Below are positions 20,849 through 31,500 of a DNA stretch of 64,000 nucleotides, piece after piece. Each line of letters opens with the position of its first letter. Position 1 is the first letter of the stretch. The DNA is from Trissonchulus latispiculum (Eukaryota; Nematoda; Enoplea; Enoplida; Ironidae): the NCBI GenBank assembly GCA_030248195.1, contig JASAND010028290.1:38100-102099 (forward strand), read 5' to 3'. Both the position numbers and the translations under genes were made by a program. The notes under the pieces are model-generated. The model had not been told where the DNA came from. It saw only the letters and a program-made list of their open reading frames with translations, and searched no databases.

Positions 20849-20911
<63 letters not shown>

Positions 20912-22431
20912 CAGAGTTTGTATGTATACAAGCAAGCCATTGTACGCACAGCTTAGACTATTACTATTACCAAGAGTACATAATAACTAAGAGTGTGACA
21001 AGCGCAGCACTCTTAGCTATCAGGATGGGGACATCATCTGCACGATAACGGCCTACCCTCCCCACAAATCAGACCATAGTGACCCCCCACAAAACAAACC
21101 CTAGTGGATTTGCCCCCCCACAAATCAGACACCAGTGAAATGACCCCCCCCCACAAATCAGGCCCTAGTGAAATCCACTAGGGTCTGTTTTGTGGGGGGT
21201 CACTGGGGTCTGATTTGTGGGGGGGTAGGCCGTTATCGTGCAGATGATGTCCTCAGCCTGATAGCTAAAAGTGCTGCGCTTGTCACACTCTTAGTTATTA
21301 TGTACTCTTGCTTACTACTATTACTTGTGAAATAAAACTTTTGTGTACCCTTTGACATTGGGGACCAGAAGAAGACATCTCATTGAAAGAAAAGAGACTA
21401 AGAAAAAGCAGGTAAATTTGAAAGGCCACGTATTGGGGAAGGAAAGATGGGTCGTAAAGGTAGATTAATAACAGCACAGTGCTGATTTTTATGTGTTTAA
21501 GTTTAGCTGGTTACAAGGGATATGGTCTCGGGGCTATGGTTGAGCTTTTCTGTGGAATTCTTTCTGGAGGTCATTGGGGTCCAAATGTACGCAAATGGCT
21601 CACTTCCGACAGAGAAGCTGACCTGGTAAAATAAGTTTTGCAAGTCACTCATTTCTAGCTCTGAAAGAAAGGTAGTAATTGTGTGTTAGAACAGTTTGAT
21701 GTAGTCTGGCAGTTTCTAATATATATTCTCTGACGAACTATCTATTCCTCTAATTTTATAGGGCCAAGGATTCGTTGCAATTGATCCAAGCGGATTTGCT
21801 CCTGGTTTTGAGGAACGCCTTCAAAGTTTAATGGATACATTGCGTGGAATGGAAACCGTACGTTTTTTATCCTAATGCTACTTCAGGTTCTGTTTGAATG
21901 TGAAACAGAGTTGGATCCCAATAGACTACTCAGACCCGGATTCGGGGTAATGTTCCACCTGCATAGACATTTTATAATAATCTTTTCTTTATTATTCCTT
22001 TTCAATGCTATGATTGCAAAAATTGGGGAAAATTCGAGCCTTTTCCTAACAATTCAATTAGATCTTTTTGAGCATGTATTTCAATTGTCAAAAGTTAATT
22101 CTTGACTCCTGCAAAATTTCGACCAAGTATATAATTCTGCTTTTAGGCTGAAGGTGAAGAGAATGCTGTTCTGGTAGCGGGTGATCCTGAAAGAGCTCAC
22201 ATGAAGCTCTGTGATGACGTCAACGCCATTCCATATCATAAAAATCAAATCAAATTTGTGGTACATAATACATATCTTGCATTGCATATTTTAGCCATGA
22301 ACATGTTTTTAAAATATTATGCATAATATATCTTCTACTGATTTCCGTGGCTCGCAGATTTTATCGCTTTTGATTATGCTTACTGTTAGTATTATTATCA
22401 TTATTATTATTATTAATATTATTATTATTAA

Positions 22432-22524
<93 letters not shown>

Positions 22525-22632
22525 GCTTAATATATATACACGCATGTTATTATATTTATGTAGTCTTATTTTCAGATGGATTTGGCAGCAGAAGTTGGCG
22601 TTACTCCTCCTCCTGTATTTGACCAGAAATAA
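16276..22632 (+). CDS. LDH2/MDH2-family NAD(P)-dependent oxidoreductase (malate/L-lactate dehydrogenase type), 12 exons
   Basis: Coding exons: 16276-16323, 16943-17069, 17323-17511, 17789-17850, 18176-18229, 19024-19122, 19451-19516, 20090-20159, 21507-21625, 21762-21857, 22147-22260 and 22576-22632. All borders are GT/AG, all phases agree, and the total of 1101 nt encodes 366 aa, the usual family length. The protein follows the LDH2/MDG2 (YlbC/YjmC-like) pattern, not the classical Rossmann LDH. It has [15 protein letters not shown] (H50, H53), [22 protein letters not shown] (H125, expected at the active site), [35 protein letters not shown]-like [26 protein letters not shown] and [10 protein letters not shown]. 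The family reduces 2-oxoacids with NAD(P)H, usually in the cytosol; the exact substrate cannot be told. The frame is open upstream to 16216 from a GTG, but 16276 is the first ATG. It converges on the next gene, with 108 bp between the stop codons. Confidence 0.95.
16397..16490. repeat. CCCGGGTCACCGGG repeats in intron 1 of the dehydrogenase gene
   Basis: ACCCGGGTCACCGGG occurs at about 16397 and CCCGGGTCACCGGG at about 16444, with further ACCCGG words after them. GC-rich palindromic words in an AT-rich intron resemble subterminal arrays of hAT-like elements. Confidence 0.5.
18345..18675. mobile_element. 331-bp palindromic (foldback/hairpin) element, copy B
   Basis: Ends CAAGAGTACATAATAACTAAGAGTG and complement (first 15 bases CAAGAGTACATAATA). 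Two arms fold onto each other. Perfect 7-bp duplication CTAAAAC at 18338-18344 and 18676-18682. It lies in an intron of the dehydrogenase gene. Its inner arms match copy D at 20971. Confidence 0.9.
19261..19371. repeat. Two tandem 55-bp units
   Basis: A unit beginning TAAGAGCACTTAAC occurs at 19261 and 19316 with a few differences. It lies in an intron. Confidence 0.8.
19672..19780. repeat. Two tandem units of about 60 bp
   Basis: TAGAAACGGTCATTGTTTT with TGCGACAC upstream occurs twice, near 19690 and 19746. It lies in an intron. Confidence 0.7.
20203..20848. mobile_element. 646-bp palindromic (foldback/hairpin) element, copy C
   Basis: Ends CAAGAGTTTATAATACC and complement, with a second inner CAAGAGTAAG near each end. 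The arms pair across the whole length. It was inserted into a TAA repeat: ATAATAA lies at 20196-20202 and 20849-20855, fitting a 7-bp duplication but not proving it. The arms contain a G run beside a TCTCGGG motif, as in copy A. No coding capacity. Confidence 0.87.
20849..20910. repeat. (TAA)n microsatellite
   Basis: About 20 perfect trinucleotide units follow copy C. A shorter run (20182-20202) precedes it, so the hairpin element split one microsatellite. Confidence 0.95.
20971..21310. mobile_element. 340-bp palindromic (foldback/hairpin) element, copy D
   Basis: Ends CAAGAGTACATAATAACTAA and complement. Inner arms carry ACAAATCAGACC and poly-C stretches, and GCACGATAACGGCCTA, shared with copy B. 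CTATTAC precedes it (20964-20970) and recurs at 21318-21324, seven bases after its end, so the target duplication is imperfect or separated by extra bases. Confidence 0.87.
22384..22523. repeat. (ATT)n microsatellite in the last intron of the dehydrogenase gene
   Basis: About 45 trinucleotide units with a few interruptions. It gives poly-Ile or poly-Asn shadow frames that are not genes. Confidence 0.97.
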
Positions 22633-22740
22633 TGGTGCCTAAAACTGCTCATTATTTAATCAGTTGCATTGCACGTGCTCAGTTATTTTTACTATTCATG
22701 CTTTAGTGCCCAATGAAGTAAAATGTATGTGTCATTAATT

Positions 22741-22821
22741 TTATAATATGTCGTCAGTAGTGCTTCCTCGTTCACTGGTCGGTGTCGGTATCTGAACTGA
22801 ATCTGAAAAATAGCAATAACA

Positions 22822-22877
<56 letters not shown>

Positions 22878-25800
22878 AAAACAATTTTATGAATTTTATG
22901 AGAAACTGTTAAACGAAGCAATTTTCATTCGTTTCATCAAAAAGAGCTAGTTCTACGCAAACACATTGATTGCTATACGACTTTCCTACAGGTACCTTTA
23001 ATTCATAAAGAATAAAGATAACTTAAATAATATTTAATAATTGATGAAATAAGGTGATGAAAAAACTTCTAGTTTTACAAAACATGTTGAGAAGCCCCCC
23101 CTCCCCAGATTTCTTAATATATCGAGCATATTACAGGCTTAATACATTAGGAAGCGCTTAATTCCTTATACTCTTCCTATTTCGAACTCTTGGTTTTTGT
23201 ATGTATTCAGGCAAGAGAGAGTGTTGGAAAAGGAGACATGGTGCTCACCCTTATCAGAATCCACTGTGTTTTCAGCAAAATCATTTATTCTACCCACAAG
23301 GCTTTCTCCATCTAACTGGTGTAGTGTGGGTAGATCAATTAGTTTCAATTCCATGACAGGCCCAGGATCTGTGTTATCATAAATTGCCATCGCATCGCTC
23401 GTATTCGTGTCTACATTAACCTCAGTGCTAATGTCACTGCGAGGGCTGAGGTGGTAGTTGTGCCTCTCTTCGTTCACAGCGGCTGCATCAAGATTTGGTC
23501 CTTCTTCTATCTGTTCAATTTCCTCCTCCATCTCAGTTTCTTCATTAGTCGGCATGGGATTAATCATTTCTTGAGGACTTGAACTAATTTCTTCATAAGG
23601 ACTCAGCTGGCTTTCAGCTTTCTCGACAGACGGTGATGGTGATCCAATTGCAATTGTCATTGAATTGACTTCTTCTTTTTCGTCTTCTTCTTCGACGTCA
23701 TTGTACCCAGCATCATAGTTTGAATTTATTTCATCCTTTCCGCCATGCTCTTCACTTTGAACCGAGATTGCAGTAGCCGAGCTAGATTTTCGTGAGGCCT
23801 CCTCTACCGACTCATAGGTATTTTCGTTATCTTTCGCAGCATCACTTCGACTGATGCTTTTTGTACTGCTGCTACTGCTGCTACTACTACTGCTACTGCT
23901 GCTGTTGGTAGTTTTAGATCCTTCCTTGCTTTTCTGACTGCTCTTGCTTGTACTGGATCTAGAAGAACTGGGTGGATTCTCAGCGTCCCTTTTAACCATC
24001 AATTCATCCACAGGCTTTGTCGTTTCTTCAACCTTTCCTATAAATAATTTCAAATTGTATAGAGTAATTTAATTTGTACACTATCGGTAAATTATAGTTA
24101 TAGTAGCTACAGTGTTTTATATAATGTCTACGCAATTCTGTTAGAAACAATAAGCTCGGTTTAATTGTGTTCCATGGCTCAATCGGTACTTGGACTAGTT
24201 AACCAAAGGTTGTGGGTTTAATCCTTACATAGGATTCGAATTTTTCTGATTGCAGGTGTGCCATGGCACTTCTGTCGCTTGTATGCACATAGCCATTGTC
24301 ACACTCATTGAATATAATTGTAAACAGTGCACATAATGCTAGTATACCGTCATGCAGCTGTGAATCTGAACCGGCAGTAGCATTTGTCGCTTGAACGGGT
24401 TGTTGAAATAATTGATGATTGAATGATCTGTATCGATCTATCACGTTATCAAATCGACCATCGATCAAGTCGTCTATTTCATGATCATTGGGAATAAATT
24501 CATGACTTGGGCCAGCTAATGGATAGTCTCCGCCATTACTCCATTTTCTTGCTGTTTTCGGAAAAACGCGTTTGGCAAAAGGTCTTTCCAAAATACTCGG
24601 CTGGGCGTAACTGAAGTCTCCCTCAAACTCATAGTTTGAAATGCCAAGTTCCTCCAACATATTTGTTAACAAAGTTTCCAAATAACTCTAAAAGCGATAA
24701 AAAATTAAAATGACAAATACATAACAACCTACATAGCAAGTAAACAACTGGAACAAATTAATTAGAAATTTGCACCGTTGATACTATTAACTACGGTTTT
24801 AAACGATAAGCAGGACAGCATTACCTACCCGTCGGAGCCTGGTTGACCATGTATGCAGCATAGACAGCAATAAAGGCCTCATCTCCCTGAAAATTAAACA
24901 CAACGACTAAAGAATTTTTCTTATATAATTCTTACCCAAAGATCAAGAAACTTTTATTGAACCATTGCATCAACGCTGCGGCTGCAGTTGCGTGCACTAT
25001 TCAAATTTTAGAAATAATAATCAGTCACATGTAGTAATAAACAGTCACATTAAATATCAATCAATCATCGATCAACTTGCATCACACTATTGATTATTGG
25101 GATCTTTTCCACAATATCCCCAATTTTTTAAAATTTTAAATTTTTGACTTCTTCACATTATTGTAATCAGGAGACATCCATTAACCTACCTTCGAAGTAT
25201 TAGTAAAATTGGGTAAGTTGTTTACTTTATTTTTGCTGGGGATATTGTGGAAAAGATTCCATTCATTGATATATACTCTGAGCTCTGAGGAAGGGTGCAA
25301 CATGGGAATTTTTATCCTAAATCCTTATGATCACAATTTTCAACTTTTCTCAATCATTTCCTAGACATCTCAAAATATATACTAATCTAATGTATACATA
25401 AAATAAAGTGCTTACACATAGGAAAACTTTCTTCTGCTTATTATTCTGGATGTAACCTCCTGCAAGAAGCTAACTCCGAGACGATCTTCCAGCCTAAATA
25501 TATATTCGAAATAGTTACAAAATTAATACGTGACAACAACTTGCAGTAAGGTACAAACAATCGACAAAACCCTTGCAAACTAAAGCAAAAATAATTATAG
25601 CTGTAAAGAAAGTAAAAATTCCTACTCAGCATTAATCTGTGGAAGCAATCTCCTGTCTCTGAAGGCATATCTTGGTTCTTGAGCCAGTGTGGATTCGAAG
25701 CTGTTTTGCTGAAGCACAGGAGCTCTTGTTTCAGGCTGACGAAAAGGTGCTACTGTTCTTCTTTCAAACATTGTTGAAGAGGATGTTGCTGTGGAAACTG

Positions 25801-26493
25801 AAGAACGTTGCCTGGAACGCAATTTTGGAAAAGTGGACGGTCGTTGGTGCAGTTTGCGTTGCTCTGAAAAAGGCAGTTTATAAATGCAGTCATAACCGCA
25901 AAGGAACTCAATTTACGATTTACTGATTTACGAAACTATTACTTAGTATTGGGAAGGATAGTAGTGGATATATCATCTTTAGAAGCTGAAACTCTGCTTT
26001 TAGCAATATGTCCAGCACAGTAACTATATATTCACTAGCTGTATATGTGCAATGTGCGTAGTCGACCGAAACATCGTGAATGACCGCATTTTCCTTCTTT
26101 CCTATTTGAGACTTGGCCTCCCTTCCGACCCTATTCTGCAGCCATTGTTTTTTTTCATGCCAATTGCCTTCCAAGTGGGCACTTCTAAATTTCAGCCAAC
26201 CTAGTCTCTACAGGTATGCGGGGGGCAACTTGTCTTGGAGGGAACAAGGCTGGTTGCCCTGGGCGAGACTGCAATAACCGTACGCCGGCTTGGCTTGGGG
26301 ACTACGTTTTCTATCCGCAGTCTTCTTCTTTCCGCCTCTTGTCCATTTGCGGTCTGCGGAGAGAAACACCTGACAGGCCTCACGCAGAGCCTAAATGGTG
26401 TCGAGCCCTCACCAAGAAAATTATAAGCTGATGTCCCAAAAGGACACAATTCCAATCTAAAAAAAGCTGCAAACAAATTCTAGCATCAGAAAG

Positions 26494-26565
<72 letters not shown>

Positions 26566-26991
26566 GTTCGAAATCGTACCGGAAATTGGATTCTTGAATG
26601 AAACCGATGCAGCCTGTGGTTTCCTGCGCCTTTCTTCCACCTTGTATATATTTAAAGGAGAAGGTTCAGGATATCGCGGTCCAGCATAATATCGATAATT
26701 GACCACCTTCGATGTTTGATCAGTTTTCAATATCCTTGGAAAAAATTTTTGTTGTGGTTTGGTCACATATTTGTCGTCATTAAGTACATCTGCTTCCTGG
26801 TAGCGTCGAAAGCGTGGATTAAGCTTAAAGAAACCGGGCAAATTTTTATTTAATTTTATTTAGTTATAAACTATAGAATGTTCTTTCAAATTGATGACAG
26901 GTTTTAGATGAAGTGGGTGGGGATCAGTAATGATTGCCGCCGGCATGATTTTCGCTGGCCGCAGTGGTCGGCCGGCCTCATCGGCATACAT
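22741..26991 (-). CDS. Unrecognised 634-aa protein, 8 exons
   Basis: Coding exons on the minus strand: 26991-26872, 26823-26580, 25863-25626, 25493-25416, 24886-24829, 24687-24372, 24037-23249 and 22802-22741. Borders are GT/AG, phases agree, and the total is 1905 nt. The N-terminal 200 residues are basic. A helical middle follows (VSFLQEVTSRIISRRKFSY, then LLLSMLHTW and LLTNMLEELGIS). The C-terminal half is acidic and disordered, with a run of about 14 Ser and many Glu. I do not recognise it; the helical middle recalls SPATA7-like proteins, but this is weak. The fourth intron border has two possible GT sites, and only one keeps the frame. The frame after 23249 stays open to 23166, but GGGTGAG at the border and a fitting last exon favour the model given. 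The start codon lies 4 bp from the element 2 LTR. Confidence 0.78.
22826..22874. repeat. (TA)n microsatellite
   Basis: About 24 TA units in the last intron of the minus-strand gene. Confidence 0.95.
22925..23193. mobile_element. Decayed right arm of a CAAGAG hairpin element
   Basis: AGCTAGTTCTACGCAA, then CATGTTGAGAAGCCCCCCCTCCCCAGATTTC, TCGAGCATATTACAGGCTTA and a final CTCTTGG follow the same order as in the right arm of copy C, with about a quarter of bases changed. The left arm is missing or unrecognisable. It lies in the last intron of the minus-strand gene. Confidence 0.65.
24175..24245 (+). repeat. Decayed tRNA-derived SINE fragment
   Basis: TGGCTCAATCGGTA, then CCAAAGGTTGTGGGTT and CGAATTTTTC match the SINE at 52580 in order, with substitutions in the B box. 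It lies in an intron of the minus-strand gene. Confidence 0.6.
26499..26564. repeat. (TA)n(TG)n(TA)n microsatellite
   Basis: Compound dinucleotide repeat next to the 5' splice site of exon 2 of the minus-strand gene. The exon's open frame runs into it, producing a false Tyr/Ile tail. Confidence 0.95.
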
Positions 26992-26995
26992 TAAT

Positions 26996-28137
26996 TGAAT
27001 GATTTGGAAAATTGCTCTGTTTTCGTCCTAAGAAGTTCAGATTCTAAAAGTGGGGTTAATCGTCTTAAGTTGGAAATTTTGGGAGCCCCATGAGCCCAAA
27101 AGCAATCTCATACGTCATGCTTATCATGACGTATGCCTTTTCTTTCGTACAGTTTCGCCTTGAAATCAAAAGACTTGAAAAAGACCGAAAACTGCAGAAA
27201 TTCACGTGGACAGGGCTGAGAGGGGAGAAGGTGACTGAACCCCCAATTCCAATCAGTTTGAGGTTGACTCTTGCGCTGAAAGGTCGGTTTTGGACCTGTG
27301 ACTTGTTCTGTTTCTGAGAGGCTGTTACGCCTGTGTCTGTGTACTGTTTGTGGCCTGTGTGCCGAGAGTGCCTGTGTTGACCCGATTCGGTTTATGTTTA
27401 CAGTATAGTTTGAAGTCGTTCTACCAGTAATCCAGTCACCTCTTTCTCTCTGCCTGTCTGTGTGTGTCTGCCGAGTAATTTCTATATCTGACCATTTCGA
27501 TTATTGGATTTATTCTGGGACCAAAAGGTAAAGTGAGTAATTAGGCCAGAAGTTAGTATTGACTCAGTAATTGACAACTTGACCAAAACAATATTGCATA
27601 CTTCTTGATTTTATGTCTTTTTATTGTGAACTATCTGATCCGTGTTTACGTTTAATATTGACCTGTGAACCACACTTTGTCCTTGTAGTTTAGAAATGTA
27701 AACGAGAAATCCGTGTTAAAATTAAAACTATCTGTCCTGTAACTTCAACTTGGTACTGTGGTTGTGTTTCTTAGTTTAGGGATTCGATTTGAGAACAAGG
27801 TGGACCAGAGTCTTAGTTACGGAAGCCTTGTTTAGGTAGTATAATTAGTTGGCCTCAAAGTTCCATTGAGCGGCCAACTAATTATTAGGTAATTTTAAGA
27901 TAGATTGACTTGACTTTTGAGCCATTTAACCAGAGCTCAGTTTGCTATATTTCGAGCCATTTCACCAGTGCTCAGAGTGATATCTTGGTCAGAACAAGTT
28001 TGCCCGACCCCCAAACTTGTACGATTAGAAAGGGCTGAGAGATTAAAGTTAAAGGTTTGAGTTGTGAGACGTGATAAAGACCTCTCAGTACCCAAATTGG
28101 CTAAAAGCATTGCCTAACCGAAATCCGTTTCTTTACA
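26996..28137 (+). repeat. 5' LTR of element 2
   Basis: 1142 bp, TG...CA. It contains an internal 7.5-bp-spaced palindrome (see 27109) and ends in GTTTCTTTACA. It matches 43701-44832. Confidence 0.95.
27109..27135. promoter_or_regulatory. CRE-like palindrome in the LTR
   Basis: CATACGTCATG and its exact complement CATGACGTATG are separated by five bases. Each arm holds a TGACGT/ACGTCA half site of the kind bound by CREB/ATF bZIP proteins. The same palindrome is intact in the other LTR at 43814-43840 although nearby bases differ. A role as enhancer is inferred. Confidence 0.5.
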
Positions 28138-28590
28138 TGTGGAGCCTGCCTGAGAGGAAAATTATAGGACGTGAGTTAACTTACTGATATTATTCAAAAA
28201 CTACGCGCAATAAATTTGTTGTTTTGTTGAATATAAACAGTGGCTCCGTCAATTTTCCTTTAAAAGAACTCACAGTTGATTAAGTTGACTTTTCGAGTTG
28301 AACTTCACTTTCCCCCTGGTTTACGAGAATAGTAGAACCTTGTTTAATTTTACATAATTATCAAATAATTAATTAATTTTCTTTACCGTACGTATTCTAA
28401 AGTGCTTGTTCTATTTCAGCGTTTGATTGTGAGTGTGACTGTTAGGAATACCTACATAGCTATGTTAGGAGTGTGAGTGAAATTAAAACTTTAAAAATTC
28501 TTTACACCTTGAATTTTGCGAGCTGCGTTTAGCAAAAGTTGATCGAGGTGGCAAAAATTTCTGGAGTTTGCACTTGACAAATCCTAAAAC
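28138..28590 (+). other. Leader of element 2 with presumed primer-binding site
   Basis: TGTGGAGCCTGCCTGAGAGG follows the LTR directly. TGGAGCC... two bases in is the likely primer-binding site. The rest, up to the ATG at 28591, is an AT-rich non-coding leader. Confidence 0.55.
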
Positions 28591-31500
28591 ATGTCTGACA
28601 CAGAGGAACCAGAAGTTCCTGAAAATGCCAATTCTGAATCGGAAAGCACTAAAAGTGAGAGCGCAGAAAACCAAGCGCTCAGTAAACTGACTGAAACTTT
28701 GACTGAATTCCATTCTGCCATACGAGCTCAGGGTGTGGCTGCAGCATACAGTTCAGTGCCCGTTTATCACGCCCACCCCTCAGAGTCTTTTGATGAGCAT
28801 GTTGAACATTATGAGCGGTTCTGCCAGGTCATGAGTTTCGACGAGGGGCAGACCATTTTAACTTTTTCAAGTTCCTTGCGAGGGAGGGCTCTAGAATTGT
28901 TTCGTTCAGTACCAAAAGCTTGCCGGGGCACCTGGGCTGAGTTGGTAGCTGCCGCGAAAAAGGTAATGACCCCTCCACACACCGCACTACACGCTTCGTC
29001 TCTCATGTTTCAAGTTAAACAGGAAAAGGGAGAAACTGTTACCGATTATTTGATGCGTTTGAACCGTTATGCTAGGTTGAGCTTCAAGGAAGCGGATGGT
29101 TTTAGTGACCAACAGCTAGAACTTCTAAAGTTACGATTGTTTTTGTTTGGGTTACGTAATGATTTGAAGGTCCGGGTGCCGCCTGGTTGCAAAACTTTGG
29201 AACGTGCAGTTGAAAAGGCCTTGCAGGCCGAGGGAGAATATCCAGGCGAGGCCTATCCCTCTTTTCTTGAACCAAATTTTATGAGCGAGAAAAATGCTCC
29301 CGCTGCCATTGCAGAAGCCGAAAGAGCTATGAAGGATTTGAAAATTCGTTTTGAAAAATTGGAAGCCGAAACGGCCAAGAAGTTAAACAGCACTGGTCGT
29401 AGTGACCGTAGTCGAGAGTTACCGCCTGGCACCACTTGTTTCAATTGCAATAAGCCGGGTCATGTTCGTAGAGAATGCCGCCAGCCTGGCGGAGGAGCCT
29501 ATAGGGGAGGAAACCAAAATTCTGATCGCAACTTTAACAGGAATTCTGGTGGAAACCGAGATTCACGAAATTCTGGGGGAAACGGAAATTACTCCCAACG
29601 CAATGGCGATAATAGGAACTTTTCGAATCGAAATAACACCGAAAATTGGCGTGACAACCGTGGAAATTATTCTGAACGCCGGGAAGGCGCACGTCCGTCA
29701 AACTATCGGGCCAATCAAGATTCCTGGGGTGAACGCCGAGAACAACGGCGGGATTGGGATCGGCGAGATCCCAGAGACCGGATGCCTCCCGAAATGAAAC
29801 GTGAGTACGGCCCAAAATTTGCTGTGACGCGCTCAAAATTACAACGAGGTGACCAAAATTGGGAGGGTACCCGTCGACATTCCCGGAGGTCTGGTAACTC
29901 GGACTCTAGCGGCAGCGACCGACATTCCGACCGGTCGCACGAAAACCGGCAGAATCGCTCTAGGCCTAATTCAGAATCAGATTATTCAGACCACTACTCT
30001 GTGCGGTCCGTGAGACATGCATCTCGGAACTGTATGATGCATGCCAAGCGCTGCCTCGTTTCGCCGCACTTTGAACATAGAGTGATGATGTGTAAACAGC
30101 CAATGGTGTGTACCTGCCCGGGTACCACCTATAAAATGAGAAATGGTTCCTCCGAACGCTCATTGAGTTTAAGTTCCGTGACTTCCACGGAGGAAGAGCT
30201 TTTTATTCCTGTGTCTGCCCAACAGGCACGTCGGCAAGAAGAAGTCCGATTGAAACGCGCTATGGACTCAAATGTTCAGAAAACTTTCGTTTCTAACACG
30301 GCAATTCAATGCGAAATTCGAACTGACGAGCTAATAGAGCGTGTGAATGAGAGAGATGAATGCTCTCCCGAGAGGGAGATTAGGAATGCTTTAACTGTTC
30401 TGTTCTTGCCGTTCTTGTCTGTGTATGTGGGGCTGGGGGCTATTCGAAAATTGGGGGTACCACTCTTTTGGATGATTATGACCTTTTTCGTCGCCTCCGC
30501 ACACGCGCAAACTGCCTCCGACATGTCCTCCTCTCATTTTTTAGCTGATGAGATCGCCAAAATTGGAACCGTTGTTTTGCCTAGGTGGGGAGCCGTGCTA
30601 AGTCCTGCGGGAATTGGGGTCATCTCACAAAAGACTGAGTATTTGGCCCTGATAGTGCAGTTGGCCGTACCTCCCATTACTCCAAATTGGAAACCGCCCG
30701 AGTGGGCAAATGAGGAGGATTGCATTGACCTGACCACTGGGAAATCGAAGGCCGACCAATATTGCGTTAGGATGATCAATCAAAGTTGCCCGCAGCATAA
30801 CTTTCTGGACAAAGAAATTGAACAGATTAAAGCCGAATACAGAAAGCTCTATTCTGGGGTTTTGAATACGCATTTTTATTCAAAATTGCTAGCTAGTCTG
30901 TGTAGATCCACCCCGGGAGTTTGTTCCTCCTATCCGATGACAAGCGAAGCCCCGAAACGGCAAAAGCGTTTTATCGAATTTTTACTAGCCGGTGCTTTGG
31001 GAATAGGGGGGATAGCTAACAGTCTTGCTAACACCTACCACATGGGCAAGTTGGATGGGAAAGTCCAGGCAGTTGAGCAAGGGTTCCATACTCTGCGTGA
31101 AGAACAGCTAAAAATCACCGACTCGGTCAAGAAAATTATTCATGCGAATGAGGAAATTTATGCTTTTCTGCATCACACGGTGCAAGATTTGACAACACTG
31201 ATTATTCGGGCCCGCTGTTCAAACTTCTCATACATGAGGCAAATTTACATGCAATTGCTCGCTCACATTTTCACGTCATCCCTACGGGATGGATTGAATT
31301 CTGTCATGCACGCTGGCTTGCGTTCTGAAGTAACACCGAGTTTAGTGAACTTGCAAACTTTGAAGGAGATAATACGCAATCACCCGACTTTGAGAAATTC
31401 CCTGCTAAGTCAGGAACCGAGTCTCATTTATCAGTTCGGAAAGGTGTATCCAATTAAAATTGATTTTGAGACACTGCGTTTCGGGTTTATGTTGGAAATT

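Noticed and set aside
22309..22642. Poly-Ile or poly-Asn frames near 22.4 kb on both strands.
   Set aside because: They are translations of an ATT/TAA microsatellite.
23166..23248. Extension of the minus-strand gene into the decayed hairpin element, with its stop codon inside the transposon end (exonisation).
   Set aside because: A strong donor (GGGTGAG) at 23249 and a later exon at 22802-22741 with fitting phase and its own stop explain the C terminus better; the hairpin remnant then lies in an intron.
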